64,000 nucleotides of DNA from a virus. The translations under genes were made by a program, and so were the position numbers. Where the stretch lies: positions 48,159-112,158 of the IMG/VR virus record IMGVR_UViG_3300032236_001082; one strand, 5' to 3'. The notes under the pieces were generated by a model that made no database searches, had not been told where the DNA came from, and saw only the letters and a program-made list of their open reading frames with translations. Below are positions 13,375 through 20,311 of this stretch, piece by piece; the first letter of the stretch is position 1, and every line of letters starts with the position of its first letter.

Positions 13375-13632
13375 TTATTGTTTATAAATATCACTCAAGA
13401 TATCTTCATCTGGTTTAGATGGATCATTATCTGTATACAATGCCTTCAAAGCTTTTTTATTTTCCATCTTTTGTGCTGATTCTCCCATACCAATCATAAG
13501 CATGACAGAAGGAATAATTATATCAATTGGAAGGCTAGGAAAGTGTTTATTTATATATAGGATTAAAGCAGAAAGATACCCAGCTATTTTAGCTGGGTTC
13601 TTCCTAGTATAATTTGCTACTCTTGCCCACAT
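13375..13632 (-). CDS. Small membrane protein, possible lysis accessory
   Basis: The 85-residue protein has a basic N-terminus, one or two hydrophobic segments (AGYLSALILYI and PIDIIIPSVMLMIGMG) and an acidic C-terminus. Located next to two holin-like genes, it may be part of the lysis module. The ATG lies only 6 bp after a TGATATAAT motif, which suggests leaderless transcription. Confidence 0.5.
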   Translation of the reverse strand: MWARVANYTRKNPAKIAGYLSALILYINKHFPSLPIDIIIPSVMLMIGMGESAQKMENKKALKALYTDNDPSKPDEDILSDIYKQ

Positions 13633-13638
13633 GTATTA

Positions 13639-13647
13639 ATTATATCA
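13639..13647 (-). promoter_or_regulatory. Extended -10 motif TGATATAAT, probable leaderless start
   Basis: TGATATAAT is followed by 6 nt (TAATAC) and then ATG. The spacing would put the transcription start at or next to the A of the ATG, as in leaderless actinobacterial messages. No ribosome binding site lies between. Confidence 0.55.
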
Positions 13648-13950
13648 TTAATTAGATGTAGGTGCTTTTTTGTCTACCGCTGCAAAAGCTGCATTAATTT
13701 CATCTACTGTAAGCTTGCCGTCATCTAGGAAACCACGTGCGAGTCTTTCGACTACAGTGGCTACGCCTAATGTGCCTGCAAGTATGACTGCTTTAGCAGT
13801 GCTTATGCCAACTACGGCACCCGCACCAATAACACTCAAACCAGAAGCAGCAAAAACAGCAACAATTCGCATGAATATGTTATTAATGCTTGCTATTGCA
13901 CCAGATCCAACTTGTGTTGGCTCTTCTACAACTTTATCGTTCTTTGCCAT
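13648..13950 (-). CDS. Putative holin with two membrane segments
   Basis: The 100-residue protein has hydrophobic segments at about 29-52 and 54-70 (IVAVFAASGLSVIGAG and AVILAGTLGVATVVERL), then ARGFLDDGKLTVDEINAAFAAV. This pattern resembles membrane proteins found beside endolysin genes in actinophages. It would form membrane lesions at the time of lysis. It precedes a second small membrane protein gene, so either could be the holin. Confidence 0.6.
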   Translation of the reverse strand: MAKNDKVVEEPTQVGSGAIASINNIFMRIVAVFAASGLSVIGAGAVVGISTAKAVILAGTLGVATVVERLARGFLDDGKLTVDEINAAFAAVDKKAPTSN

Positions 13951-13954
13951 TTTG

Positions 13955-14137
13955 TTACTCCTTTCCTTTTGGATTTCTTAATCTATATGTTGCGACCCAC
14001 AAGAAGATAGAGATAAGTATTGCATCTCCAACAACTGTTTTTGCAGATCCCGTCAAAACAAGCCATGCAGAGAATAGACCAACGAAAGTCCAAATCTGAT
14101 TGGCTAGGTCTGACATTAAACCTTTAATTAGTTTCAT
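13955..14137 (-). CDS. Small membrane protein, holin/antiholin candidate
   Basis: The 60-residue protein has two hydrophobic helices (IWTFVGLFSAWLVLTG and AILISIFLWVATYRL) and basic ends. It overlaps the stop of the large coiled-coil gene and is followed directly by the putative holin. Two adjacent small membrane genes fit a holin plus regulator arrangement, but no family is recognised. Confidence 0.55.
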   Translation of the reverse strand: MKLIKGLMSDLANQIWTFVGLFSAWLVLTGSAKTVVGDAILISIFLWVATYRLRNPKGKE

Positions 14138-16761
14138 TTGCCGAACCTCCTTCTAAGTGACGCTATTTGTCCTACAACAAGCGTAGTCACTAAGATTTTT
14201 TTAGCTTTCTTTCTTGTTACAGGCGACATATCGTTTCCAATATTTGCCATCGCAACAAATGCTTGATTTACTGCTTCTATGCCAGGAACTGCAGCAAGTG
14301 CACCAGTTACTGGGGTTAAAACAACAGGGACAGCAATGTCTGGAGCATTAAAGCTAGTACCGCCTGGTTGTCCGATAAATGTATCAGCAGTTGTGATTGC
14401 ATCTGCAGGTATTGGTAAACCAGATCCTGGAGGTGGGGGTGGAGGCGTAAGCTTTCCATCTTCTCCAACAACTTGAGGTGCACTCTTAGTACCAAAAAAT
14501 TCAATACCACCATTTTCTACTCCTTTTACATCTTGTTGTATGTGTGGCACTAAAGCTTCTTTTGGGGCTTCCTTAACTACTGTATCTGAAAGTTGATCTG
14601 GGCTATTTGGCTTTACTCCAATAGCGTCTTGCTTTGCTTTATCATCCGCCGCTTTTTGTGCATCAGCTTTAGCCTGTGCATCTTTTTGTGCTTGAATAGC
14701 AGCATCTGCTTGTGCCTTGGCATCTTTAGCTGCTTGATCCTTAGCTGCTTGATCCGCTGCAATTTTGTCTGCTTGGGCTTTTGCAGCATCTGCTGCAGCT
14801 TTAGCATTTGCTTCTTCTTGAGCTTTTTGAGCAGCCTCATCAGCTGCTTTTTGTGCAGCTATTGCAACATCTTGTTCTGCTTTTGCTTTTGCGTCCGCTT
14901 CAGCTTTTGCAGCATCTGCTGCTGCTTGTGCGTCTTTTGCTGCCTGAATTTTTGCATCTTCTGCAGCTTTATCTGCTGCTGCTTGAGCTTCTTTAGCTGC
15001 TTGTTCGGCAGCAATACGTGCATCTTCTGCAGCTTTAGCTTCTGCTGCAGCTTTCTCTTGTGCAGCTTTTGCATCTGCAATTGCTTGCTCAGCAGCTATT
15101 CTTGCAGCATCTGCTTTTGCTGCATTTTCTGCAGCAATTCTTGCTCTTTCTTCTGCAGCTGCCTTTTCTTGTGCAGCTTGTGTTGCTGCTTGTTCGGCAG
15201 CAATACGTGCATCTTCTGCAGCAATTCTTTGTTGCTCTGCATAATAATCCGTTGTCACTTGAGCAGCATTTGTCATTGCAGTTACTGCTTCATTTACTTG
15301 TGTTGTTGCATTATTTGCTAAAGAGTCAGCAGTTTGCAATGCAATGGTTAGGTTTTGGTTTGCAGTTGTAAGGTTTTGCTGTTCTGTTGTGAGGTTTTGT
15401 TGAGCAATGGTTAGGTTTTGTTGAGCAGTATCATATGCTGCTTGAGCTGTATCAATAACAGACTGTTGTGCATCTACAGCATGGATAGCATCTTGCCAAG
15501 CTTGATAAGCAGCATTTCTTATTGCTAGCTGTGTGTCGTAGGCTGACTGAGTAGATATTACATTGGCTTTTGCTGAATCTGCTGCTGCAAGCTTAACTGG
15601 ATCAACCGTTGTTGTATTTGTGCCAAACGCTGATGCACCAGGAGTTGTAAAATAACCAGTACCATCTGCTCTAAATATCATCCACCCAAGTGTACAGCTA
15701 GCACCCCCGCCATTTTCATAATACCAAATTACAAAGTCTTGACTCTTATCAGTTGTAGTGTTATAAATTGGTGAATATGGACTCCAGGTTGTACCTTGAT
15801 CACGCCAGTTGTTAATTGCTAATACGCCATCAACATACATTTTTGACCCGTCATCTGATGAGACTGCGTATTTAACAGCAACTGCTTCATTGGGTACCGT
15901 AATGGTTCCTTCATATTTTACAATAACGTGATCAGACAATCCAGAATTAAGTATTTGACCACTCCCCCAGTTTGCAGCAATATTAGGTAAAGTTATTACC
16001 TCTACTGGGGTCTGGTTAGCAATCACAGGAGCAGCCCCGTTAGTGGCACGATAAACAGTTGCCGTTACACCATTAGTGGTAACAGTTATAGTTCCATTAT
16101 TTTGTAAATCAGTTACTGCATTTGTTAAATTAGTTTGTGCTATTTGAACATTGCTCGTAGCAGTTCCAAGATTAGAATTTTCTGTATAAAAACCAGACTC
16201 TGCTGTTCTTTGAGTATCTTTAAGATCAGGCAATTTTGCAACCTCAGATGTTAAAGTAGTTTGAGCATTATCAACAGTAACGGTTGCCGTGTCTACAATT
16301 GATTGCGCTATTACTACTGTTGCTGTTTGTGTCTCTACATTTGTTTGAGCAGCTATTACAACTTGCACAGCATTTTGTGCTGCAGATATAGTAGCTGTTG
16401 CTGATTCAATTTTAGGAGTAACCGCAGCCACTGCTGTAGCCATTGGTTCCTGAGTCACTGCAATAGATATAGCGGTAGATGTATCCGTATTGGGTACATT
16501 TGCCTGAATAGTGTTTATTATGGCTTGAGATTGCTCCTGGGAAGCAGTTTGAAGTGCCACCTGGGCTGTTTCTATCTTAGCTTGAACTGTTGACACTGTG
16601 ACTGTGGCAGTGTCTATAATATTTGTTGGGAGATCTGTTATAGGCTGGGATGTAGTAATAGGAGCAACCACCTCATCAGCATGAGCTCTATTTGAAGGGA
16701 AAAGAAATAGCAACCCTGTAGTAAACAAGGTTGCTATTATAAATTTAATCTTTCTGGTCAA
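14134..16761 (-). CDS. Large secreted protein: PA14-like domain and Ala-rich coiled coil
   Basis: The TTG start follows GGAGG by 7 bp. The 875-residue product has a signal peptide (IIATLFTTGLLFLF, cleavage near AHA-DE), helical repeats with TVxxAQ motifs, a PA14-like domain near residues 230-380 (VKYAVSSDDGSKMYVDGVLA and NWRDQG), then about 250 residues of Ala/Lys/Asp/Gln-rich TolA-like coiled coil, a PPPPPPG linker and a C-terminal hydrophobic-basic segment. PA14 domains bind glycans. It lies between the lysin and holin genes, so it may act in the envelope at lysis or be an adhesin. Function not established. Confidence 0.65.
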   Translation of the reverse strand: MTRKIKFIIATLFTTGLLFLFPSNRAHADEVVAPITTSQPITDLPTNIIDTATVTVSTVQAKIETAQVALQTASQEQSQAIINTIQANVPNTDTSTAISIAVTQEPMATAVAAVTPKIESATATISAAQNAVQVVIAAQTNVETQTATVVIAQSIVDTATVTVDNAQTTLTSEVAKLPDLKDTQRTAESGFYTENSNLGTATSNVQIAQTNLTNAVTDLQNNGTITVTTNGVTATVYRATNGAAPVIANQTPVEVITLPNIAANWGSGQILNSGLSDHVIVKYEGTITVPNEAVAVKYAVSSDDGSKMYVDGVLAINNWRDQGTTWSPYSPIYNTTTDKSQDFVIWYYENGGGASCTLGWMIFRADGTGYFTTPGASAFGTNTTTVDPVKLAAADSAKANVISTQSAYDTQLAIRNAAYQAWQDAIHAVDAQQSVIDTAQAAYDTAQQNLTIAQQNLTTEQQNLTTANQNLTIALQTADSLANNATTQVNEAVTAMTNAAQVTTDYYAEQQRIAAEDARIAAEQAATQAAQEKAAAEERARIAAENAAKADAARIAAEQAIADAKAAQEKAAAEAKAAEDARIAAEQAAKEAQAAADKAAEDAKIQAAKDAQAAADAAKAEADAKAKAEQDVAIAAQKAADEAAQKAQEEANAKAAADAAKAQADKIAADQAAKDQAAKDAKAQADAAIQAQKDAQAKADAQKAADDKAKQDAIGVKPNSPDQLSDTVVKEAPKEALVPHIQQDVKGVENGGIEFFGTKSAPQVVGEDGKLTPPPPPPGSGLPIPADAITTADTFIGQPGGTSFNAPDIAVPVVLTPVTGALAAVPGIEAVNQAFVAMANIGNDMSPVTRKKAKKILVTTLVVGQIASLRRRFGK

Positions 16762-16772
16762 TATTTGACCTC

Positions 16773-16793
16773 CATGTAGAAAGCGTCTACATG
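16773..16793 (-). promoter_or_regulatory. 8-bp palindrome in leader, operator or hairpin
   Basis: CATGTAGA-AAGCG-TCTACATG is a perfect inverted repeat 4 bp after the TGGTATAAT motif and 11 bp before the TTG start. It overlaps the likely transcription start, so it could be a repressor site or a 5' hairpin. Confidence 0.5.
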
Positions 16794-16796
16794 CTT

Positions 16797-16805
16797 ATTA
16801 TACCA
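16797..16805 (-). promoter_or_regulatory. Extended -10 promoter motif TGGTATAAT
   Basis: TGGTATAAT lies 35 bp upstream of the TTG start of the PA14/coiled-coil gene, in one of the longer spacers of this region. Confidence 0.6.
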
Positions 16806-16819
16806 GAATGACTACTTAA

Positions 16820-17338
16820 TTAGTTATCTGAAGTGTCTGCTGTATCTTTTGCTGTTACATACTTGTTATATGCTACAGGCCAATTTAATATAGCTTTTTG
16901 TGCATCAACTAACTTTAATGTTCCCGCACAAACTAAACGCTTTAATGCAGACTCTACAACATCTTTTTTACGTGCATTATTAGATGCATATGGCTCTGGC
17001 CAAAGATTTTTAGGATCTGTTGGATTACCGCCTAGTTGAAGAGAAATTAAATGATCTTCTTCATATGCTGAAGATGCTGTACCGAATTGTGCTTGAAGAT
17101 ACTTATAGTCTCCCGCCATTTGAGTTGCTTTTAATTTGTTAGTGTATGCTACTGTTGGTCTAATTGTTGATGTCCAATTTGCTTTACAAACATTATCTTT
17201 AATATTTGCTTGTGTTACTGCTGGGTTTAAAGCACCAGGAGTAAATTTAGCATTTGGTAAAACCCAATCTGGACCTGCTGCAACTGCAGTGCTACTAAAA
17301 GCAAAAGCTACAACTGAAGCTATAATTATTTTTTTCAT
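16820..17338 (-). CDS. Secreted HNH-like protein
   Basis: Start at 17338 (MKKIIIASVVAFAF) because it gives a signal peptide ending AVAAG and overlaps the lysin stop; the longer frame begins inside the lysin gene. The 172-residue product has EEDHLISLQLGGNPTDPKNLWPEPY near residues 93-117 in two parts, the His-centred block of HNH-type nucleases found in secreted bacterial proteins, then KKDVVESALKRLVCAG. It may be a secreted nuclease that clears DNA or acts on the envelope. Only part of the HNH motif is certain. Confidence 0.65.
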   Translation of the reverse strand: MKKIIIASVVAFAFSSTAVAAGPDWVLPNAKFTPGALNPAVTQANIKDNVCKANWTSTIRPTVAYTNKLKATQMAGDYKYLQAQFGTASSAYEEDHLISLQLGGNPTDPKNLWPEPYASNNARKKDVVESALKRLVCAGTLKLVDAQKAILNWPVAYNKYVTAKDTADTSDN

Positions 17339-17883
17339 GCTGTGTACGCAGGTCTTCCAAATCCAACAACTACTGCCCACTTACCCTTTTTGTTACCTAC
17401 TTTGTAACCACGAATGTTTGAAGCAACTTCTCCGCCATTTGCTGCTGATCCAGCTGGCTTTGAATCTGGGCTAGTGTTTCCTTCTACAGTTGTAATTGTG
17501 CCGTCTCCGTTATTCTTAAGAACAACTCCAACATGCTGAACTTGATCTGTAGGCTTTGCTTCTGCTGCAAAGTGAAAGAAAATAAGATCTCCTGGCTTTG
17601 GATCTGCTTTAGCAGCATCTGTCCATGTACCAGCCTTCTTAAATGCGTCTGCTCCTGCTGGTGTATATACTACATTTGGGATAGTTACCCCTGCCTGCTT
17701 AGCACACCACATCATGAAGCTACCGCACCATGCTTGAAAATCATGTCCTGTAAATTTACCGTAATCGGTCTCGTTGTCTTTTGGACCTTCAATAACTCCA
17801 ACTTGAGACATTGCTACCTCAAGGAATCTTGCTGCTGATCCTGGCTTATTAGCCCCTACTGCTGGTACTGGTTTTGCTGTCAT
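17335..17883 (-). CDS. CHAP-domain endolysin
   Basis: The 182-residue protein shows the CHAP layout: Cys53 in FQAWCGSFMMWCAKQAG, KPGDLIFFHF near 96-105, His117 in VQHVGVVL and Glu134-Asn136 in VEGNTS. CHAP enzymes cleave peptidoglycan as amidases or endopeptidases. No separate cell-wall-binding domain or signal peptide is visible. It is followed by the secreted HNH-like gene and preceded by a TATAAT, so it probably starts the lysis transcript. Confidence 0.85.
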   Translation of the reverse strand: MTAKPVPAVGANKPGSAARFLEVAMSQVGVIEGPKDNETDYGKFTGHDFQAWCGSFMMWCAKQAGVTIPNVVYTPAGADAFKKAGTWTDAAKADPKPGDLIFFHFAAEAKPTDQVQHVGVVLKNNGDGTITTVEGNTSPDSKPAGSAANGGEVASNIRGYKVGNKKGKWAVVVGFGRPAYTA

Positions 17884-17915
17884 TTGTTTCTCCTTTTCAT
17901 AAAACCTTATACTCT

Positions 17916-17921
17916 ATTATA
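17916..17921 (-). promoter_or_regulatory. Putative -10 element of the lysis transcript
   Basis: TATAAT (context AGTGTATAAT) lies 32 bp upstream of the endolysin ATG, followed by AAAAGGAG. The TGN extension is not exact here. Confidence 0.45.
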
Positions 17922-17942
17922 CACTTAAAATCTTCAAAAACA

Positions 17943-18635
17943 TTACAATGTGCCCATAATATTTGGATCAGTAATGATTTCTTCTGTTAAGAATATCTCC
18001 CCGTCCTCTTCTTGAATGGATGGCTCATTAATATCTATGTCTTTTTTAGGGCTTAAAAAGCATATAAAATTCTTTCTTTCACCAGAAGTGACCTGTAATA
18101 CTTGATGAGGCAAAGTGTGGTCACCCTCAAATATAATTAAACTATTTTTTTTAGGTTTATATTTAATTTGCTGACGTGGAAAATTAAGTTCTCCGCCTTC
18201 GTAGTTATCCGTAAAGTATAATAAAGCTGATCTACAAACCCTATCGTACTTTTTAGCTTTTAATTCATTTTTTTGAGATATATAATGATTGTCCATGTGT
18301 AAATCGCCAACGCCATCTTTATACATGGCTGCATACATGGCATGTTTTATTCCAAATGGTTCATTATATATATCTGACACTACCTCGGATATTGAAGTGC
18401 ATATGCTGGTAAATAAATCTAAACCCATATTATATTCGGGGTTGTCTCCATATTCTTCAAAAGAATTTGTAGAGTTTATATAACGTTGAGAGGGTCCGTA
18501 TTTTATATTTGGATAGCGATCAAATTCTTTCAAATTGCTATCGAAGCATTTGGAAAGAAAATCAGACGTGGCATCTGATATAAAATCTTCTACAACGTAA
18601 AGTTTATTAAATTCTGTTTTTATTTCTTTTTTCAT
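17943..18635 (-). CDS. 2OG-Fe(II) oxygenase, prolyl 4-hydroxylase-like
   Basis: The 230-residue protein has the double-stranded beta-helix pattern: LHMDNH with His113 and Asp115, FTDNYEGGELNFPR, KKNSLIIFEGDHTLPH with distal His177, and Arg187 in GERKNF for 2-oxoglutarate. It would hydroxylate a protein or small molecule. It lies directly before the lysin, with no substrate clue except nearby fibre genes. Confidence 0.8.
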   Translation of the reverse strand: MKKEIKTEFNKLYVVEDFISDATSDFLSKCFDSNLKEFDRYPNIKYGPSQRYINSTNSFEEYGDNPEYNMGLDLFTSICTSISEVVSDIYNEPFGIKHAMYAAMYKDGVGDLHMDNHYISQKNELKAKKYDRVCRSALLYFTDNYEGGELNFPRQQIKYKPKKNSLIIFEGDHTLPHQVLQVTSGERKNFICFLSPKKDIDINEPSIQEEDGEIFLTEEIITDPNIMGTL

Positions 18636-18913
18636 TATTTTTTCTTATTCTTTATATGAAAAACATCAAGATGCAACCTATTCTTGATTGATTTTGCTTC
18701 AGTTATCCACTTTTTAATATTAAACAAGTAGACTGATATATAGATTGTGGATCCAAAGATAAATCCCCATTGCTTAGTTTGAATGCTATATGCTACCCAT
18801 GCACATTCTGTACAGATACCAACTGCATAGCCCCGCCAGTTTTTACGTCCAGTAAGGTATATACCTACAACACCAATTGCTGACAAAGCCCAAGACCATA
18901 TTTGTGTATTCAT
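18635..18913 (-). CDS. Small polytopic membrane protein, PnuC/PQ-loop-like half
   Basis: The 92-residue protein has three hydrophobic segments (about 5-20, 30-45, 50-68), a GRKNWRGYAVGI loop and a basic tail. The arrangement resembles one half of a PnuC-type or PQ-loop transporter, as in half-size SWEET proteins. PnuC imports nicotinamide riboside, so an NAD-related role is possible, but sequence motifs are weak. Its own promoter lies just upstream. Confidence 0.45.
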   Translation of the reverse strand: MNTQIWSWALSAIGVVGIYLTGRKNWRGYAVGICTECAWVAYSIQTKQWGFIFGSTIYISVYLFNIKKWITEAKSIKNRLHLDVFHIKNKKK

Positions 18914-18922
18914 TCTACTCCT

Positions 18923-18931
18923 ATTATACCA
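18923..18931 (-). promoter_or_regulatory. Extended -10 promoter motif TGGTATAAT
   Basis: TGGTATAAT follows the terminator hairpin directly and lies 9 bp (AGGAGTAGA) before the ATG of the membrane protein gene. It restarts transcription after the terminator. Confidence 0.6.
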
Positions 18932-18958
18932 AAAGGGCGGGACAGTTAAGTCCCGCCC
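18931..18958 (-). terminator. Rho-independent terminator
   Basis: GGGCGGGAC pairs perfectly with GTCCCGCCC (9 bp, 6-nt loop) and is followed on the minus strand by TTTT. It ends the transcript of the secreted surface-like protein. Confidence 0.88.
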
Positions 18959-18973
18959 CCAAGGTTGTTTTGT

Positions 18974-20041
18974 TTACTTCTTTAGTGCAACCTTAGCCTT
19001 TGGATTGGCCTTGTTCCACTTAGTAGCAAGAGCGTTGTACTCTGCCTTGTATGCTGCTGCAGCGGTTGCTGCTGCTGCATCTGAAGCTGCCTGCGCTGTT
19101 GCAAGTGCTGTTGCCTTGTCTGCTGCTGCCTTAGCTGTTGCATCTGCAAGAGCCTTGTCTGCTGCTGCCTTGTCTGCTGCACGACCAGCAACTACTGTTG
19201 CAAGCTGTGAGTTGAGTGAAGCAATCTGTGCGTTAAGCGATGCAATTGCTGCATTAAGATCTGATACAGCAAATGTTGCTGCTACTGACTTAACTGCTGC
19301 TGGAAGACCAGTTGCTGAGTTAGCAATTGATGCATCTGTTGCAACTACGGTAATGTTACCAGCCACTGCTGTAGCAAGTGTTGCTGACTTTGCACCCAAT
19401 ACGAGTGTTGAATCTGCTGTGACATCTGCTGCTGTTGCTGTTACAAGTGACTTTGTAAGTGAAAGATCAGCAAATGTTGAACCAATTACTGTAACAGAAA
19501 TTGTCTCTCCACCGACTGAGTTGCCAAATACGTCCTTTGCAGAGACTGCAATTGAAGGAGCAGTACCAACTGCTGTTGCTGAAGGTACAGAAATTGCAAT
19601 GTTATTTGCTGCTCCTGCGATACCCTTAATGTAAACAATTGTTGAGTACGCACCATTTGTAATGGTTACTGAACCAGTTGTTGTAGTTGTTGAGTATGCA
19701 TAAACGGTTGCTGCAACACCTGTTGATGTTACTGAAATTGATGATACACCTGAAGCAACTGACTTTGGAGCGTCTGTTGTGTTAAGTGCTGATACAAGCG
19801 ATACACCTGATGCTGTAAATGTTACAACTGTTCCTGTGTCTGCTGTTGCTGCAAGTGCAACTGAGTGACCTGAGTCAATCACGTTTGAAGATGGCACTGC
19901 TACTGTTGTAGGAGCTGTTGCCGTTGTAGCGTTTGCAGAACCCGCAACTGTGATTGCGAGAGGTGCTGCCTGCGCTGATGTAGCCACAATAGATGATACA
20001 GCGATAATTGCTGCACCAAGGATTGATAGTTTCTTGTTCAT
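18974..20041 (-). CDS. Secreted Ala/Thr-rich surface-layer-like protein
   Basis: The 355-residue protein has a signal peptide (KLSILGAAIIAVSSIVATSAQA), beta-rich repeats including AVSAKDVFGNSVGGETISV near 165-185 that resembles bacterial Ig-like (Big_1) domains, and an Ala/Lys coiled-coil tail ending KKWNKANPKAKVALKK-like. It looks like actinobacterial cell-surface proteins rather than phage proteins, and its codons are visibly richer in G+C. A good AGGAAT site and the strong terminator suggest high expression. It may alter the host surface or be a virion adhesin. Confidence 0.65.
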   Translation of the reverse strand: MNKKLSILGAAIIAVSSIVATSAQAAPLAITVAGSANATTATAPTTVAVPSSNVIDSGHSVALAATADTGTVVTFTASGVSLVSALNTTDAPKSVASGVSSISVTSTGVAATVYAYSTTTTTGSVTITNGAYSTIVYIKGIAGAANNIAISVPSATAVGTAPSIAVSAKDVFGNSVGGETISVTVIGSTFADLSLTKSLVTATAADVTADSTLVLGAKSATLATAVAGNITVVATDASIANSATGLPAAVKSVAATFAVSDLNAAIASLNAQIASLNSQLATVVAGRAADKAAADKALADATAKAAADKATALATAQAASDAAAATAAAAYKAEYNALATKWNKANPKAKVALKK

Positions 20042-20060
20042 TGTATTCCTTTTCTGTTGG

Positions 20061-20306
20061 TTATTTTCCTAGGTTTTTACCCAATAGCTTAGGTAAATCT
20101 AACATGCCCTGCTTTAGGGCTGCCAACTCATTCTTGAGCTTGGCATTTTCTTTGCGAAGATCATTCGCAATAGACTCTATTCTATCACATTGTATTTGTT
20201 TTGTCTCTATAGCCTCAATATACCAGCTTAATTTTTGCTGAGAATCGTGATATAAAGCTTCATAATCAATCTTATCTTTATTACTCTTGAGTAACTTAAT
20301 TTTCAT
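20061..20306 (-). CDS. Small coiled-coil protein, 81 aa
   Basis: The protein has a Tyr/Gln-rich start and a long heptad helix (RIESIANDLRKENAKLKNEL) at about residues 42-65. No known family. It lies 5 bp after the large terminase gene and 19 bp before the surface-protein gene. Confidence 0.5.
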   Translation of the reverse strand: MKIKLLKSNKDKIDYEALYHDSQQKLSWYIEAIETKQIQCDRIESIANDLRKENAKLKNELAALKQGMLDLPKLLGKNLGK

Positions 20307-20311
20307 AACCC

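Noticed and set aside
14593-15321. Long plus-strand frame rich in Cys, Ser and Leu (242 codons)
   Set aside because: It is the antisense reading of the Ala/Gln/Lys-rich coiled coil of the PA14 protein; composition is an artefact of GCA/GCT repeats and no ribosome binding site precedes it.
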